A stretch of DNA of 64,000 bases from Streptomyces atratus (GTDB lineage Bacteria; Actinomycetota; Actinomycetes; Streptomycetales; Streptomycetaceae). Under the pieces are notes generated by a model. It did no database searches. It was not told the origin of the DNA and worked only from the letters and a program-made list of their open reading frames with translations. How positions within the stretch are numbered: position 1 is the first letter of the stretch; every line of letters starts with the position of its first letter. Below are positions 45,235 to 54,467 of this stretch, in pieces. Location of the stretch: NCBI RefSeq assembly GCF_014648655.1, contig NZ_BMRN01000011.1, forward strand, positions 172,786 through 236,785. The letters are read 5' to 3'. Both the position numbers and the translations under genes were made by a program.

Positions 45235-46401
45235 TCAGGGCGCTACCGCCCGCACCGCCCGGATCAGTGCCTCCACGCCCGCCTCCGCCTTGGACCGCGG
45301 ACACCCGACGTTCAGCCGCACGAAGCCCTCCGCCCCGTACACCGCCCCCGGCATCACCGCGACCTTCTCGCGCTCGATCAGCACCCGCTGCAACGCCTCG
45401 TCGTCGCCGACGCCCGCCGGGCGCAGATCGATCCACGCCAGATAGCCGGCCTGTGGCGGCTGCCATCCCAGTTCCGGGAACGCCTCGTTCAGCCGTTTCG
45501 CGACCAGTGCCAGATTCCCGGCGACATACGCGCGGGCCTCGTCCAGCCACGCCCCGGCCTCCCGGTACGCGGCGATGTGCGCGGTCAGTGACAGCACCGC
45601 CGGAGAGGCGAGCCCCTCTGCCGTCTCCATCCGGCGCAGGAACTCCGCCCGGTCGGCCGGATCGCCGATCAGCCCGTACGAGCCGGTCAGCGCCGGGAAG
45701 TTGAACGCCTTCGACGCGGAGGAGATCACCGCCCAGCGCCCGTCGCCCCCGACCCGCGTCCACGGCACATGCGCATGCCCCTCGTGCACGAAGTCCGCAT
45801 GGATCTCGTCGCTGATCACCGCGACCCCGTACCGCACGGCGAGCGCCGACATCTCGCTCAGTTCGGCCTCCGTCCATACCCGGCCCGTCGGGTTGTGCGG
45901 CGAGCACACGAGAAGGACCTTGCTGTCGGGGCGGGCGAGCTCGCGTTCCAGCGCGGCCGTGTCTCCCACCGGCACACCCCGCAGCTCGCGCCCGAGCCCG
46001 GTGATCGCCTTGCGGAAACCGTCGTACGTCGGGGCGTGGACGACCACGCCCTCGCCCTCGGCCGTCCACATCTGCAGCAGCTGCGAGAGCTGGCTGAGCA
46101 CGGACGGCCCGTACACCAACTGCCCGGTGTCGATCCGTGTCCCGTACCGGGTCGCGTACCAGTGGGCTATCGCCGAGCGGAAGTCGTCCTGCTGCCAGGT
46201 CGTGTAGCCGAACACCCCGTGGTCGAGGCGGGCCCGCAGCGCGCTCAGCACCTCCGGTGCGGTCTCGAAGTCCATGTCGGAGATGGTGAACGGCAGCAGT
46301 CCGTCCACCCCGAACCGGTCCGCGACCCCGTCCCACTGGACGCACCAGGTGCCCCGGCGGTCGACGACGGTGTCGAAGTCATAGCGGGTGCTGGAACTCA
46401 C
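45235..46401 (-). CDS. MalY/PatB-type aminotransferase (cystathionine beta-lyase)
   Basis: 388-aa class I/II PLP protein of the MalY/PatB group, which usually has C-S beta-lyase activity. Seen: LPFTISDMDFETAPEV (typical N-terminal DMDF), VFGYTTW, the Asn-Pro-Thr-Gly segment CSPHNPTGRVW, VISDEIHADFV, and the Schiff-base Lys in SSASKAFNFPAL. Likely splits cystathionine or cysteine conjugates to homocysteine/thiol, ammonia and pyruvate. Its 5' untranslated region contains one copy of a 27-base duplication that also covers part of the fba terminator. Confidence 0.9.
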   Translation of the reverse strand: MSSSTRYDFDTVVDRRGTWCVQWDGVADRFGVDGLLPFTISDMDFETAPEVLSALRARLDHGVFGYTTWQQDDFRSAIAHWYATRYGTRIDTGQLVYGPSVLSQLSQLLQMWTAEGEGVVVHAPTYDGFRKAITGLGRELRGVPVGDTAALERELARPDSKVLLVCSPHNPTGRVWTEAELSEMSALAVRYGVAVISDEIHADFVHEGHAHVPWTRVGGDGRWAVISSASKAFNFPALTGSYGLIGDPADRAEFLRRMETAEGLASPAVLSLTAHIAAYREAGAWLDEARAYVAGNLALVAKRLNEAFPELGWQPPQAGYLAWIDLRPAGVGDDEALQRVLIEREKVAVMPGAVYGAEGFVRLNVGCPRSKAEAGVEALIRAVRAVAP

Positions 46402-46415
46402 AGGGATCCCTCACT

Positions 46416-46469
46416 TCTTCTCTCGGACATGCCGTGGGCCCGTCTTCTCTCGGACATGCCGTGGGCCCG
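46416..46469. repeat. 27-base tandem duplication overlapping the fba terminator arm
   Basis: Two copies (46416-46442, 46443-46469) starting TCTTCTCTCGG and ending GTGGGCCCG. The second copy provides the left arm of the terminator hairpin, so the duplication creates a spare arm. Confidence 0.88.
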
Positions 46470-46496
46470 GCACCCCAGGGGTACCGGGCCCACGGC
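46458..46496 (-). terminator. fba terminator hairpin
   Basis: Perfect 13-bp stem (GCCGTGGGCCCGG and complement) with a 13-base loop, 18 bases after the fba stop on the minus strand. Confidence 0.85.
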
Positions 46497-46514
46497 CACA
46501 CTTCGTACCGGCTG

Positions 46515-47546
46515 CTACTTCAGCTTGGTGCCGGTGGAACGCAGGTTGGCGCAGGCCTCCGTGACGCGCTTGGCCATGCCCGCCTCGGCGGACTTGCCCC
46601 AGCTGCGCGGGTCGTAGACCTTCTTGTTGCCGACCTCGCCGTCGACCTTCAGCACACCGTCGTAGTTGCGGAACACGTGGTCCACGATCGGGCGGGTGAA
46701 GGCGTACTGGGTGTCGGTGTCGAGGTTCATCTTCACGACGCCGTTCTCCAGCGCGGTGGCGATCTCCTGCTCGGTGGAGCCGGAGCCGCCGTGGAAGACG
46801 AAGTCGAAGGGCTGGCTACCAGCTGTCTTGCCGTACTTGGCGGCGACGCCGGCCTGGAGGTCCTTCAGCAGCTCGGGACGGAGCACGACGTTGCCCGGCT
46901 TGTAGACGCCGTGGACGTTGCCGAAGGAGGCGGCCAGCAGGTAGCGGCCCTTCTCGCCCAGGCCGAGCGCCTCGGCGGTACGCAGCGCGTCGTCGACGGT
47001 CGTGTACAGCTCGTCGTTGATCTCGTGCGTGACGCCGTCCTCCTCGCCACCGGTCGGGGTGATCTCGACCTCAAGAATGATCTTGGCGGCGGCGGCCTTG
47101 GCGAGCAGCTCCTGGCCGATGGCCAGGTTGTCGGCGAGGGTCTCGGCCGAGCCGTCCCACATGTGGGACTGGAACAGCGGGTTCTGGCCCTTGGCGACAC
47201 GCTCGGCGGAGATGTCGAGCAGCGGACGTACGTAACCGTCCAGCTTGTCCTTGGGGCAGTGGTCGGTGTGCAGCGCGACCGTGACGTCGTACTTGGCGGC
47301 GACGATGTGCGCGAACTCGGCGAGGGCGACCGCGCCCGTGACCATGTCCTTGTTGTGCTGGCCGCCCAGGAACTCCGCCCCACCGGTGGAGATCTGGACA
47401 ATGCCGTCGCTCTCCGCCTCCGCGAAGCCGCGCAGTGCAGCGTGCAGGGTCTGGGTCGACGTCACGTTGATGGCCGGGTAGGCGAACTTGCCTGCCTTCG
47501 CCCGGTCGAGCATCTCGGCGTAGACCTCGGGGGTTGCGATGGGCAT
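46515..47546 (-). CDS. fba: Class II fructose-bisphosphate aldolase
   Basis: 343-aa zinc aldolase of glycolysis/gluconeogenesis, cleaving fructose 1,6-bisphosphate to DHAP and glyceraldehyde 3-phosphate. ATG 47546 (MPIATPEVYAEML) is preceded by AAGGAG; the frame is open upstream without need. Landmarks: VALHTDHCPKDKLDGY (zinc His and catalytic Asp), EVEITPTGGEEDGV, ASFGNVHGVY (zinc His), FVFHGGSGST (zinc His and phosphate loop), and KMNLDTDTQYAF. Single gene with its own terminator. Confidence 0.97.
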   Translation of the reverse strand: MPIATPEVYAEMLDRAKAGKFAYPAINVTSTQTLHAALRGFAEAESDGIVQISTGGAEFLGGQHNKDMVTGAVALAEFAHIVAAKYDVTVALHTDHCPKDKLDGYVRPLLDISAERVAKGQNPLFQSHMWDGSAETLADNLAIGQELLAKAAAAKIILEVEITPTGGEEDGVTHEINDELYTTVDDALRTAEALGLGEKGRYLLAASFGNVHGVYKPGNVVLRPELLKDLQAGVAAKYGKTAGSQPFDFVFHGGSGSTEQEIATALENGVVKMNLDTDTQYAFTRPIVDHVFRNYDGVLKVDGEVGNKKVYDPRSWGKSAEAGMAKRVTEACANLRSTGTKLK

Positions 47547-47773
47547 CTGTCCGCTCCTTGGGATGTGCGGGTGTGCGTTGCTGGTTCCCTGACCTGGGGG
47601 CGACGTCATCGTCGCCCCCATCTTCCCAGACTCTCGCTCCGGCTCCACCCGGCCTGGTCCCTCAACGTTCGGACCGGGTGGCGGACGGCATGCGCCGAGG
47701 GCGGACGGTTTCACGTGAAACCGTCCGCCCTCGAAGAAAGTCGCAGGTCGGACCAAGCAATCAGGCCAGGCAA

Positions 47774-48313
47774 TCAGGCCAGGTCGAGGTCCGCCACCGT
47801 GTAGGCGTGGACGTACGGGAGACCGGCCTCGGCAATGGCCCCAGCCGCACCCCGCTCAACGATCGTGGCGACGGCGACGACCTCGCCACCGGCCTCGCGC
47901 ACCGCCTCGACGGCCGTCAGCGGCGAACCGCCGGTCGTCGAGGTGTCCTCGACGACCAGGCAGCGGCGGCCCTTCACGTCCGTGCCCTCGATGCGGCGTT
48001 GCATCCCGTGCGCCTTCTGCGCCTTGCGGACGACGAACGCGTCCAGCTCCTGCCCGCGCGCGGCGGAGGCGTGCAGCATCGAGGTGGCGACCGGGTCGGC
48101 GCCCAGCGTCAGCCCGCCCACGCAGTCGTAGTCCAGCTCGGCAGTGGCATCGAGCATGACCTGCCCGACCATCGGAGCGGCCTTGCCGTCCAGCGTGATG
48201 CGGCGCAGGTCGATGTACCAGTCGGCCTCAAGACCCGAGGAGAGGGTCACCTTGCCGTGTACCACGGCCTTGTCCTTGATCTGCTGGAGCAGCTCAGCAC
48301 GTACGTCAGTCAT
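47774..48313 (-). CDS. pyrE: Orotate phosphoribosyltransferase
   Basis: 179-aa enzyme transferring phosphoribose from PRPP to orotate to form OMP in pyrimidine synthesis. The PRPP-binding motif is RCLVVEDTSTTGGSPL, and FVVRKAQKAHGMQRRIEG is the flexible active-site loop. Length and features match the family. It is alone here, apart from the other pyr genes, as usual in streptomycetes. Confidence 0.96.
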   Translation of the reverse strand: MTDVRAELLQQIKDKAVVHGKVTLSSGLEADWYIDLRRITLDGKAAPMVGQVMLDATAELDYDCVGGLTLGADPVATSMLHASAARGQELDAFVVRKAQKAHGMQRRIEGTDVKGRRCLVVEDTSTTGGSPLTAVEAVREAGGEVVAVATIVERGAAGAIAEAGLPYVHAYTVADLDLA

Positions 48314-48358
48314 GGCTACGAGCTTAAGGCGCCCGTCTCACGGCCCGCGCCCACGCGG

Positions 48359-49156
48359 TCAGAGCCTGCGCCAGCTCCAGGTCGTGGCGATCTCCAGCGG
48401 CTCGATCGGGGTGACATACCGGGGCGCGGTGTTCAGCCCGTTCGGCGGGCCGGACTGCGGCTCCACACAGACCGCCTCGGCCTGCTCGTCGTAGATCACG
48501 ACCCACTCGGCCCGGCTCTTCACGGTCAGTTGCAGCCGCTCCGGCCAGGTGAGCGTCACATCGACGCCGTCCGGCATCCCGAAGCAGTCGTCCCACGGGC
48601 CGGGCAGCGGCGGGATGCGGCGGCCGGTCGGCAGATGGTTCTCGCCACGTTCCTCCTGCCAGGCCGCGTCGAAGGCGATCTCCACGTTCTTGCCGCCGCC
48701 GAGATCCCGCAGGAACCAGGGGTGCCAGCCGGCCTGCGCCGGGAACGAATCCCCGTACGTCTCGATGCCGAACGCAAGCGTGAGCGAGTCCTCGGACAAC
48801 TCGAAGGTCTGGGTCACCCGGCCCGGATACGGCCAGGGGTCGGCAAGGTCGTAGTAGAAGGCGGCCTCCTGCTCGCCCACCCGGGCGGTGCGCCAGGCGG
48901 TGTCCCTGCCGGTGCCGTGGATGGCGTGCGGCGGGGAGTTCAGCGGCAACCGGTGCGGGACGTCGCCGTTGCGGAAGAGCCCGTTCTCGGTGCGCCCGCA
49001 CCACGGCACCATCGGGAAGCAGCCGTACCGCTCCCCCTGCCGCAGCACCTCGGTGCCGCCGATCCGCAGACTGCTGATGCGACAGCCGTTGGCGGGGTTC
49101 ACGGTCAACTCTGCATCGCCGACGGACAGCCGGACGTCCTTCTCGCTGCTACTCAC
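48359..49156 (-). CDS. Aldose 1-epimerase family protein
   Basis: 265-aa galactose-mutarotase-fold protein. Seen: NPANGCRISSLRIGGTEVL, the substrate-binding GCFPMVPWCGRTENGLF, HAIHGTGRDTAW with the catalytic-type His, AGWHPWFLRDLGG (second His) and the Glu region near ICVEPQSGPPNGLN-like VCVEPQSGPPNGLN. It interconverts sugar anomers or acts on hexose phosphates. It lies 45 bases upstream of pyrE on the same strand and could share its transcript. Confidence 0.9.
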   Translation of the reverse strand: MSSSEKDVRLSVGDAELTVNPANGCRISSLRIGGTEVLRQGERYGCFPMVPWCGRTENGLFRNGDVPHRLPLNSPPHAIHGTGRDTAWRTARVGEQEAAFYYDLADPWPYPGRVTQTFELSEDSLTLAFGIETYGDSFPAQAGWHPWFLRDLGGGKNVEIAFDAAWQEERGENHLPTGRRIPPLPGPWDDCFGMPDGVDVTLTWPERLQLTVKSRAEWVVIYDEQAEAVCVEPQSGPPNGLNTAPRYVTPIEPLEIATTWSWRRL

Positions 49157-49181
49157 CCGACCGACATTACTGGCGCTGCTG

Positions 49182-50108
49182 CTACCTCCGCCGCCTCAGC
49201 GCCCTGCTCACCACGACGGCGGAGGCGAGCGCGAGTGCGGCGGCGGGAGCGACCCAGCGGAGTGTGGCGCCCGCGGTGGTCGAATCGGGTGACGGTACGG
49301 GGGCGTACCTGCCGCGCGGCGGCGCGTGGTCGACCTCCTCGGCGCTGCGGCCGATCATGGTGCGCCTGGCGTGCGCGGCCTCGGCCGGGGGGCCGTCGGG
49401 GACGGTGAACTCCACCTCCGCCACGGGGTCGAGCGATGGCGGGGGCACAGGGGCGTCGAAGACGGAGCCCGTGCCCGGGGGGTTCTCGGTGGAGGATGCC
49501 TCGTCCGCGGTGGCGCCGTCGTCGGTGTCGTCGGTGTCGTCGGCGGCTTCCGGAGCAGTACTCCGAGTGGTGGCCGCGCCGGTCGCGTCGGCCTCCTCGG
49601 CCGCCTCCTCGATGGCCTGTTCCACGGCTTCCCCGACGGACCGCTCGGCCTCGCCGAGGTCCTCGCCCGCCAGCGTCTCCGTCACCAACTGCTGCACAAA
49701 GCGGTCCAGCAGTCGGTGGGCCGTCGCGAGCGCCGCCGCCGGGTCCAGCTCCAGGAGGCGGCCGTCGCCGCTCGCCGTACCCGCGAACCCGATCGCCGTA
49801 CCGCCGTCCTTCTGCGTCAGGCTGATCGTCAGAGCCAGCTTCGCCGAACCGGTCCCCCGGGCCTCGACGCCCTCGCCCGCCACCAGGATCCCGTCCGCGC
49901 CGTCCTGCGGGGAAACGGTGAGCCGCAACGCACCGCGGTACGTGATCGTGTGGCCGTCGACCCGGACCTTGAGCCGGCCGGACAGCGGGCCCGCGGACGC
50001 GTCGGCGTCCTGCTGGAGCCCCGGTACGCAGCGCGCGACGCGGGCGGGATCTCCCAGCGTCCGCCGAAGGGACGGGACCGGAACCGGAACGAACACCTCA
50101 TGCTCCAT
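49182..50108 (-). CDS. SRPBCC (CoxG-like) family protein with C-terminal membrane anchor
   Basis: 308-aa protein. Residues 1-150 are a START/SRPBCC helix-grip fold like carbon monoxide dehydrogenase subunit G (LGDPARVARCVPGLQQDADAS, GRLKVRVDGHTITYRGALRL, FAGTASGDGRLLELDPA). Then comes an acidic, low-complexity linker with TDDTDDGATADE. A single membrane helix (LRWVAPAAALALASAVVVS) with Arg tail RALRRRR ends the protein, placing the domain on the cytoplasmic face. Ligand unknown; possibly membrane or cofactor handling. Confidence 0.8.
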   Translation of the reverse strand: MEHEVFVPVPVPSLRRTLGDPARVARCVPGLQQDADASAGPLSGRLKVRVDGHTITYRGALRLTVSPQDGADGILVAGEGVEARGTGSAKLALTISLTQKDGGTAIGFAGTASGDGRLLELDPAAALATAHRLLDRFVQQLVTETLAGEDLGEAERSVGEAVEQAIEEAAEEADATGAATTRSTAPEAADDTDDTDDGATADEASSTENPPGTGSVFDAPVPPPSLDPVAEVEFTVPDGPPAEAAHARRTMIGRSAEEVDHAPPRGRYAPVPSPDSTTAGATLRWVAPAAALALASAVVVSRALRRRR

Positions 50109-50193
50109 GGAAACCGAGCCTACTCAGCCCCGGCCATCACGTCAGCGGTTCCGCGTCGCAAAGCCGCCGGGCGTACGGCGTACGACGTCCGGC

Positions 50194-51792
50194 TCACCGG
50201 TCCTCCCAGTACCGCGGATGCACCAGCGTCGACGGCGGCAGCCCGCGCAGCCGTCCGCTCTCCGCCTCCCGCCCCGCACGCATCAGCGAGGCCTGCGTCA
50301 GCGACCGCAGCCTCGGCGCCCCCGGGGCGAGGCGGAGCACCGGCGCCCTGACCGGCCGGGCGAGGACGAAGCCCCAGCCCTGCCCGGCCTGCGCCCGGTG
50401 CGTGGCCCTGTCAGGGCCCGCCGCGAAATCGGAGAGCCTGCCGCTGATCCGGTACGGGCGGGTGTGCAGGCCCGCCGCCCTCATCGACGCCTCCACCGTC
50501 CAGTACGTACGTGGCCGGGTCACCGGCGGGCCCCCGTGCACCACCAGCCGGCCGCCCGGGGCGAGGGCCTCGGCGACCAGGCCGTAGAACTCCGCCGAGT
50601 AGAGCTTCGTGCCGACGGAGATCCCGGGATCGGGCAGATCGGAGATCACCACGTCGTAGCTGCCGTGCGCCGCCCGCAGCCAGTTGAAGGCATCGGCGTT
50701 GACAGCCGTCAGCCGCGGATCGCGGTACGCGTGGGCGTTCAGCGCCGAGAGCGCACGGTCGGTACGGGCCAACCGGGTGACGCCGGGATCGAGCTCGACG
50801 AGGGTGACGCTGCGTACGTCCGGGTAGCGCAGCACCTCCCGGGCGGCGAGACCGTCACCACCGCCCAGAATCAGGACCCGGGTGCGTGGCCCGTTCATCG
50901 CCGGGTGCACCAGCGCCTCGTGGTAGCGGTACTCATCGCGTGCGCTGACCCGCAGCCGCCCGTCCAGATACAGGTCCAGGGAGCTGCGGCCCGCCCCCGT
51001 CAGCACCACCTCCTGGACCCCGGTCTGCACCGCGACCCGCACCCCGTCCCCGTACACCGCACGCCGCGCCGCCCGCTCGAAGTCACCGACCAGCGCGGTG
51101 ACGGTGGCGAGTGCGGCGATCACGGCCACGTTGACGAGAATCAGCAGCCACCGGGAGCGCGGGGTGAGGTCCCGTCGGAACACCCACAGCACCAGCGCCC
51201 CGCCCGCCGCCGCGTTGACCGCGCCGGTGAACAGCGCCCCGGTGAGCTGTCCCAGCACCGGCAGCAGCAGAAAGGGGAACGCGAGCCCGCCGACCAGCGC
51301 ACCCACGTAGTCGGCGGCGAACAGATCCGCGACGGTCCCGCCCGCGTCCTGTCGGTCGACGCGCTGGATCAGCGTCATCAGCAGCGGGATCTCCGCCCCG
51401 ATCAGGACGCCGATCGTGAGCGAGAACCCGACCAGGGCGTACCGCGACTCCCCGATCCAGGCGAACGACGCGTACAGCACGACCGCCGAGGAGCCACCGA
51501 CGAGTGCGAGCGCTGCCTCGATCAGCCCGAAGCCGACTGCTGCACGGCTGCGTAAACGTTTCGCGAGGAGCGAGCCGATGCCCATCGCGAACACCATCAC
51601 GGAGAGCACGACGGACGCCTGGGTGACGGAATCACCGATCAAGTAGGAGGCGAGCGCCACCAGTTCGAGCTCGTAGACCAGGCCGCAGGCAGCACAGATG
51701 AAGACAGCGGCCAGCACGAGACACCGGCCGGTCCTCGGCCGCACGGGAAGACGCGCCGCGCCCCCTCGCAGCGACACCTGCTGATCGATCAT
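50194..51792 (-). CDS. Membrane spermidine synthase-like (aminopropyltransferase) protein
   Basis: 532-aa fusion of an N-terminal membrane region of about seven helices (VLAAVFICAACGLVYELELVAL, VVLSVMVFAMGIGSLLAKRL and so on, to about residue 220) with a spermidine-synthase-like methyltransferase fold. The latter contains VLILGGGDGLAAREVLRYPDVRSVTLVELDPG (AdoMet/dcAdoMet site) and VVISDLPDPG. Members of this class are widespread in actinomycetes; the acceptor may be putrescine-like or another amine. Downstream of the DUF2617 gene with a gap of 84 bases. Confidence 0.88.
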   Translation of the reverse strand: MIDQQVSLRGGAARLPVRPRTGRCLVLAAVFICAACGLVYELELVALASYLIGDSVTQASVVLSVMVFAMGIGSLLAKRLRSRAAVGFGLIEAALALVGGSSAVVLYASFAWIGESRYALVGFSLTIGVLIGAEIPLLMTLIQRVDRQDAGGTVADLFAADYVGALVGGLAFPFLLLPVLGQLTGALFTGAVNAAAGGALVLWVFRRDLTPRSRWLLILVNVAVIAALATVTALVGDFERAARRAVYGDGVRVAVQTGVQEVVLTGAGRSSLDLYLDGRLRVSARDEYRYHEALVHPAMNGPRTRVLILGGGDGLAAREVLRYPDVRSVTLVELDPGVTRLARTDRALSALNAHAYRDPRLTAVNADAFNWLRAAHGSYDVVISDLPDPGISVGTKLYSAEFYGLVAEALAPGGRLVVHGGPPVTRPRTYWTVEASMRAAGLHTRPYRISGRLSDFAAGPDRATHRAQAGQGWGFVLARPVRAPVLRLAPGAPRLRSLTQASLMRAGREAESGRLRGLPPSTLVHPRYWEDR

Positions 51793-51876
51793 GATGCGAA
51801 CGCTACGTCACGATGAGGTGGCCGCCTGTCACCCGCAAGGGTGCAAGTGGCGCACCCGCAACGGAGTTGGGCCGCG

Positions 51877-52398
51877 TCAGAGCGCTGCCGCCGGCATCCG
51901 CACTCCCACTCGGGTGCGCGTCACCACCAGCTGCCCCTCCTGCGGGTACGCATGCCAGGTGCGCCACCGCACCTGGCCCTCGGTCCGCTGGGCGAGCATG
52001 GCGGTGAAGGCGTGCGGGCTGCCGGGGAACGTCCCGGCGAGACCGTGGGGGTGGTCGGTCACGAGCGCGAGGAGCTCCTGCGCACGCCCCGCGAACGAGC
52101 CCGCCGAGAGTGTCTCGACGCGCGCCGCGAATTCGTACTCCCACTCCCCGAGCCGCTTGGAGACACCGAGCGGCAGCGGTGTGCTGCCGCCCGGGATGCA
52201 CGCGACGGTTTCGGAACAGGTGCCCCGGTTCTCCTCCAGGAGCACCTGGTGGGAGGCGCCGAGCAGGCGCAGTTGGAGTCGGGCACCGGCGAGATCGAGG
52301 TCGAGCACGGCCAGGGCGGGGAGCGGTTCGCGCCCCAGTGCCCAGGCCAGGTCGGCAGCACGGGTGTCGGAATAGGCCGTCTGGAGGGTCGTGAGCAT
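51877..52398 (-). CDS. DUF2617 family protein
   Basis: 173-aa protein from ATG 52398 (MLTTLQTAYSDTRAADLAW). The family features are LAWALGREPLPALAVLDLDLAGARLQLRLLGASHQVLLE and GEWEYEFAARVETLSAG. No membrane helix or catalytic motif is seen. DUF2617 genes regularly stand beside the membrane spermidine synthase gene, as here, suggesting a shared but unknown role. Confidence 0.87.
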   Translation of the reverse strand: MLTTLQTAYSDTRAADLAWALGREPLPALAVLDLDLAGARLQLRLLGASHQVLLEENRGTCSETVACIPGGSTPLPLGVSKRLGEWEYEFAARVETLSAGSFAGRAQELLALVTDHPHGLAGTFPGSPHAFTAMLAQRTEGQVRWRTWHAYPQEGQLVVTRTRVGVRMPAAAL

Positions 52399-52643
52399 GG
52401 GTCGGCTCCGCAAACAAGCGTGGACACATGGACAGGGGACGCCTCCGACGTGATGCACGTGGGAGGTGGGAAGCGCCCGATCAGGTCCAACTCGGGTCCG
52501 AGGGCTGGATGTTCTCTCAACCGAGGGAATCACGAAGTAAGCCGCATCCACAGCGTTTTTGCCCAACTTGACGCGGTTTCCATCCCCTCGGGGGCCTCTC
52601 GGTTCATCTGTTCACCGGTATCTCGCGAAAAGCCCCAACAAAA

Positions 52644-52677
52644 AGGTGCCCGGCGGGAGTTCATCCGCCGGGCACCT
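52644..52677 (-). terminator. Rho-independent type terminator
   Basis: Perfect 13-bp stem (AGGTGCCCGGCGG and complement) with an eight-base loop, followed on the minus strand by TTTTTGTTGG, one of the few with a real T-run in this window. It serves the Cys/His/Gly-rich gene at 52751. Confidence 0.9.
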
Positions 52678-52750
52678 GTGGGGCACCGGAACCGCACGGG
52701 CCCGGCACCGGGCGTGTGGCCCTGCCCGGTCACGGATCAGCTGCCCCGTG

Positions 52751-53071
52751 TCAGCTGCCTCCGCCGCATCCGCCCCCGCCACCGCACGAGGAGCCGCCAC
52801 CGCACGAGGAGTGACCGCCGCCGCACGAATGACCCCCGGAATGACCGCCGGAGTGACCGCCGGAGTGACCGCTGCTGCTTCCGCAGGACGAGCCACCGCC
52901 ACCGTCACCTCCCGCCCACCAGCTGCCACCCGCGGCGCTGCCGCCGCTCGCCCCCCGGCGCACACCCCGCCCGCGGTTCTTCTTCCGGCTGCCGGCCCCC
53001 ACCAGCGAGATGACCAGCCCGATCACGGCAATCGCGATCACCACTGCGACAAAGGTTCCCACCGACCTCAC
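52751..53071 (-). CDS. Small membrane protein with Gly/Ser/His/Cys-rich tail
   Basis: 106-aa protein from GTG 53071 with AGAAGGAC upstream. One membrane helix (VGTFVAVVIAIAVIGLVISLVG) is followed by a basic KKNRGRGVRRG segment and then a low-complexity tail rich in Gly, Ser, His and Cys (repeats GHSGGHSGG, CGGGSSCGG). The tail carries nine or so Cys and several His and could bind metal or stay disordered. No family recognised; resembles the C-terminal tails of TPM-domain membrane proteins, but the TPM domain itself is missing. Confidence 0.7.
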   Translation of the reverse strand: MRSVGTFVAVVIAIAVIGLVISLVGAGSRKKNRGRGVRRGASGGSAAGGSWWAGGDGGGGSSCGSSSGHSGGHSGGHSGGHSCGGGHSSCGGGSSCGGGGGCGGGS

Positions 53072-53200
53072 GTCCTTCTGTTCCCCCGAAGCGAGGTCCC
53101 CCGCTTCCGTCCGCTTCCTGCGTGAGTGGGGGATGCCCCCGGCCCCTCACGGCCAAAGCAGACTTGAGCAACTCCAGAGCTTCCGCGCAGGATGGCGCCC

Positions 53201-54376
53201 ATGACACAGGGACGACCGCCGCTCAACCGCCGCCTCGCCGAGTTCGGAACGACGATCTTCGCGGAGATGTCGGCGCTTGCCGTACGGACCGGCTCCATCA
53301 ACCTCGGCCAGGGCTTCCCCGACACCGACGGCCCCGAAGAGATCAGAGAGGCCGCGGTCCGGGCACTGCGCGCCGGGCACGGCAACCAGTACCCGCCGGG
53401 CCCCGGCGTCCCCGAACTGCGCACCGCGATCGCCGACCACCAGCAACGGCGCTACGGGCTCGCCCTCGACCCCGACACCGAGGTCCTGGTCACCGCCGGC
53501 GCCACCGAGGCCATCGCCGCGGCCCTGCTGGCGCTGCTGGAGCCCGGCGACGAGGTCATCGCCCTGGAGCCGTACTACGACTCGTACGCCGCCTGCATCG
53601 CCATGGCGGGCGGCAGCCGCGTCCCCGTCACCCTCCACCCCGACGCTGCCACCGGCACCTACCGCCTCGACCTCGACGAACTGCGCGCCGCCGTCACCCC
53701 CCGCACCCGGCTGATCCTGCTCAACACCCCGCACAACCCCACCGGCACCGTCCTCACCCGCGAGGAACTCGGCGCGATCGCCGCACTGGCCTGCGAACGC
53801 GACCTCCTCGTCGTCACCGACGAGGTCTACGAGCACCTGGTCTTCGAGGGCGAGCACCTCCCGCTCGCCGGCTTCCCCGGCATGCGCGAGCGCACCGTCA
53901 CCATCGGATCGGCCGGCAAGACGTACTCCTTCACCGGCTGGAAGGTCGGCTGGGTCACCGCGAGCCCCGAGCTGGTGACCGCGGTGCGCTCGGCGAAGCA
54001 GTTCCTGACGTATGTGTCCGCCGGCCCGTTCCAGTACGCGGTCGCCGAGGCCCTGCGCCTGCCCGACAGCTACTACGAGGGGCTGCGCGCCGATCTGCGG
54101 GCCAAGCGGGACCTGCTGAGCGGCGGGCTCTCCGAGGCCGGTTTCGAGGTCTACCGCCCGTCCGGAACGTACTTCGTCACCACCGACATCCGTCCCCTCG
54201 GCGAGAGCGACGGTTTCGCCTTCTGCCGGGCGCTGCCCGAGCGGTGCGGGGTCGTCGCCATCCCGAACGCGGTCTTCTACGACCACCGGGAGCAGGGTGC
54301 GCCGTTCGTACGGTTCGCCTTCTGCAAGCGTGCCGACGTGCTGGCCGATGCGGTGTCCCGGCTCAAGCGGCTGTAG
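53201..54376 (+). CDS. PLP-dependent aminotransferase (class I/II, KAT/methionine type)
   Basis: About 391 aa; ATG 53201 is preferred because AGGA lies nine bases upstream (ATG 53192 is in frame). Landmarks: SINLGQGFPDTDGPEEIREAA (typical of kynurenine/glutamine transaminase-like enzymes), NTPHNPTGTVLTREEL, VVTDEVYEHLVFEG, and the Schiff-base Lys in TIGSAGKTYSFTGWKVGW. Likely transaminates methionine, glutamine or aromatic amino acids, or acts as N-succinyl-DAP aminotransferase in lysine synthesis; the sequence does not decide. Confidence 0.9.
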   Translation: MTQGRPPLNRRLAEFGTTIFAEMSALAVRTGSINLGQGFPDTDGPEEIREAAVRALRAGHGNQYPPGPGVPELRTAIADHQQRRYGLALDPDTEVLVTAGATEAIAAALLALLEPGDEVIALEPYYDSYAACIAMAGGSRVPVTLHPDAATGTYRLDLDELRAAVTPRTRLILLNTPHNPTGTVLTREELGAIAALACERDLLVVTDEVYEHLVFEGEHLPLAGFPGMRERTVTIGSAGKTYSFTGWKVGWVTASPELVTAVRSAKQFLTYVSAGPFQYAVAEALRLPDSYYEGLRADLRAKRDLLSGGLSEAGFEVYRPSGTYFVTTDIRPLGESDGFAFCRALPERCGVVAIPNAVFYDHREQGAPFVRFAFCKRADVLADAVSRLKRL

Positions 54377-54402
54377 CCCACAGGCCGTCCCGCCATGAAA
54401 AA

Positions 54403-54447
54403 CCCGGCCCGGGGCGGCGGTCGTGGAGACCGCCGCCCGGGGCCGGG
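54403..54447. terminator. Bidirectional hairpin terminator
   Basis: Twenty-base arms (CCCGGCCCGGGGCGGCGGTC against its complement, one mismatch) with loop GTGGA between convergent genes; preceded by AAAAA so that the minus-strand transcript ends in a T-run. Confidence 0.88.
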
Positions 54448-54467
54448 CCGTCACTGCCGTGCGGGAC

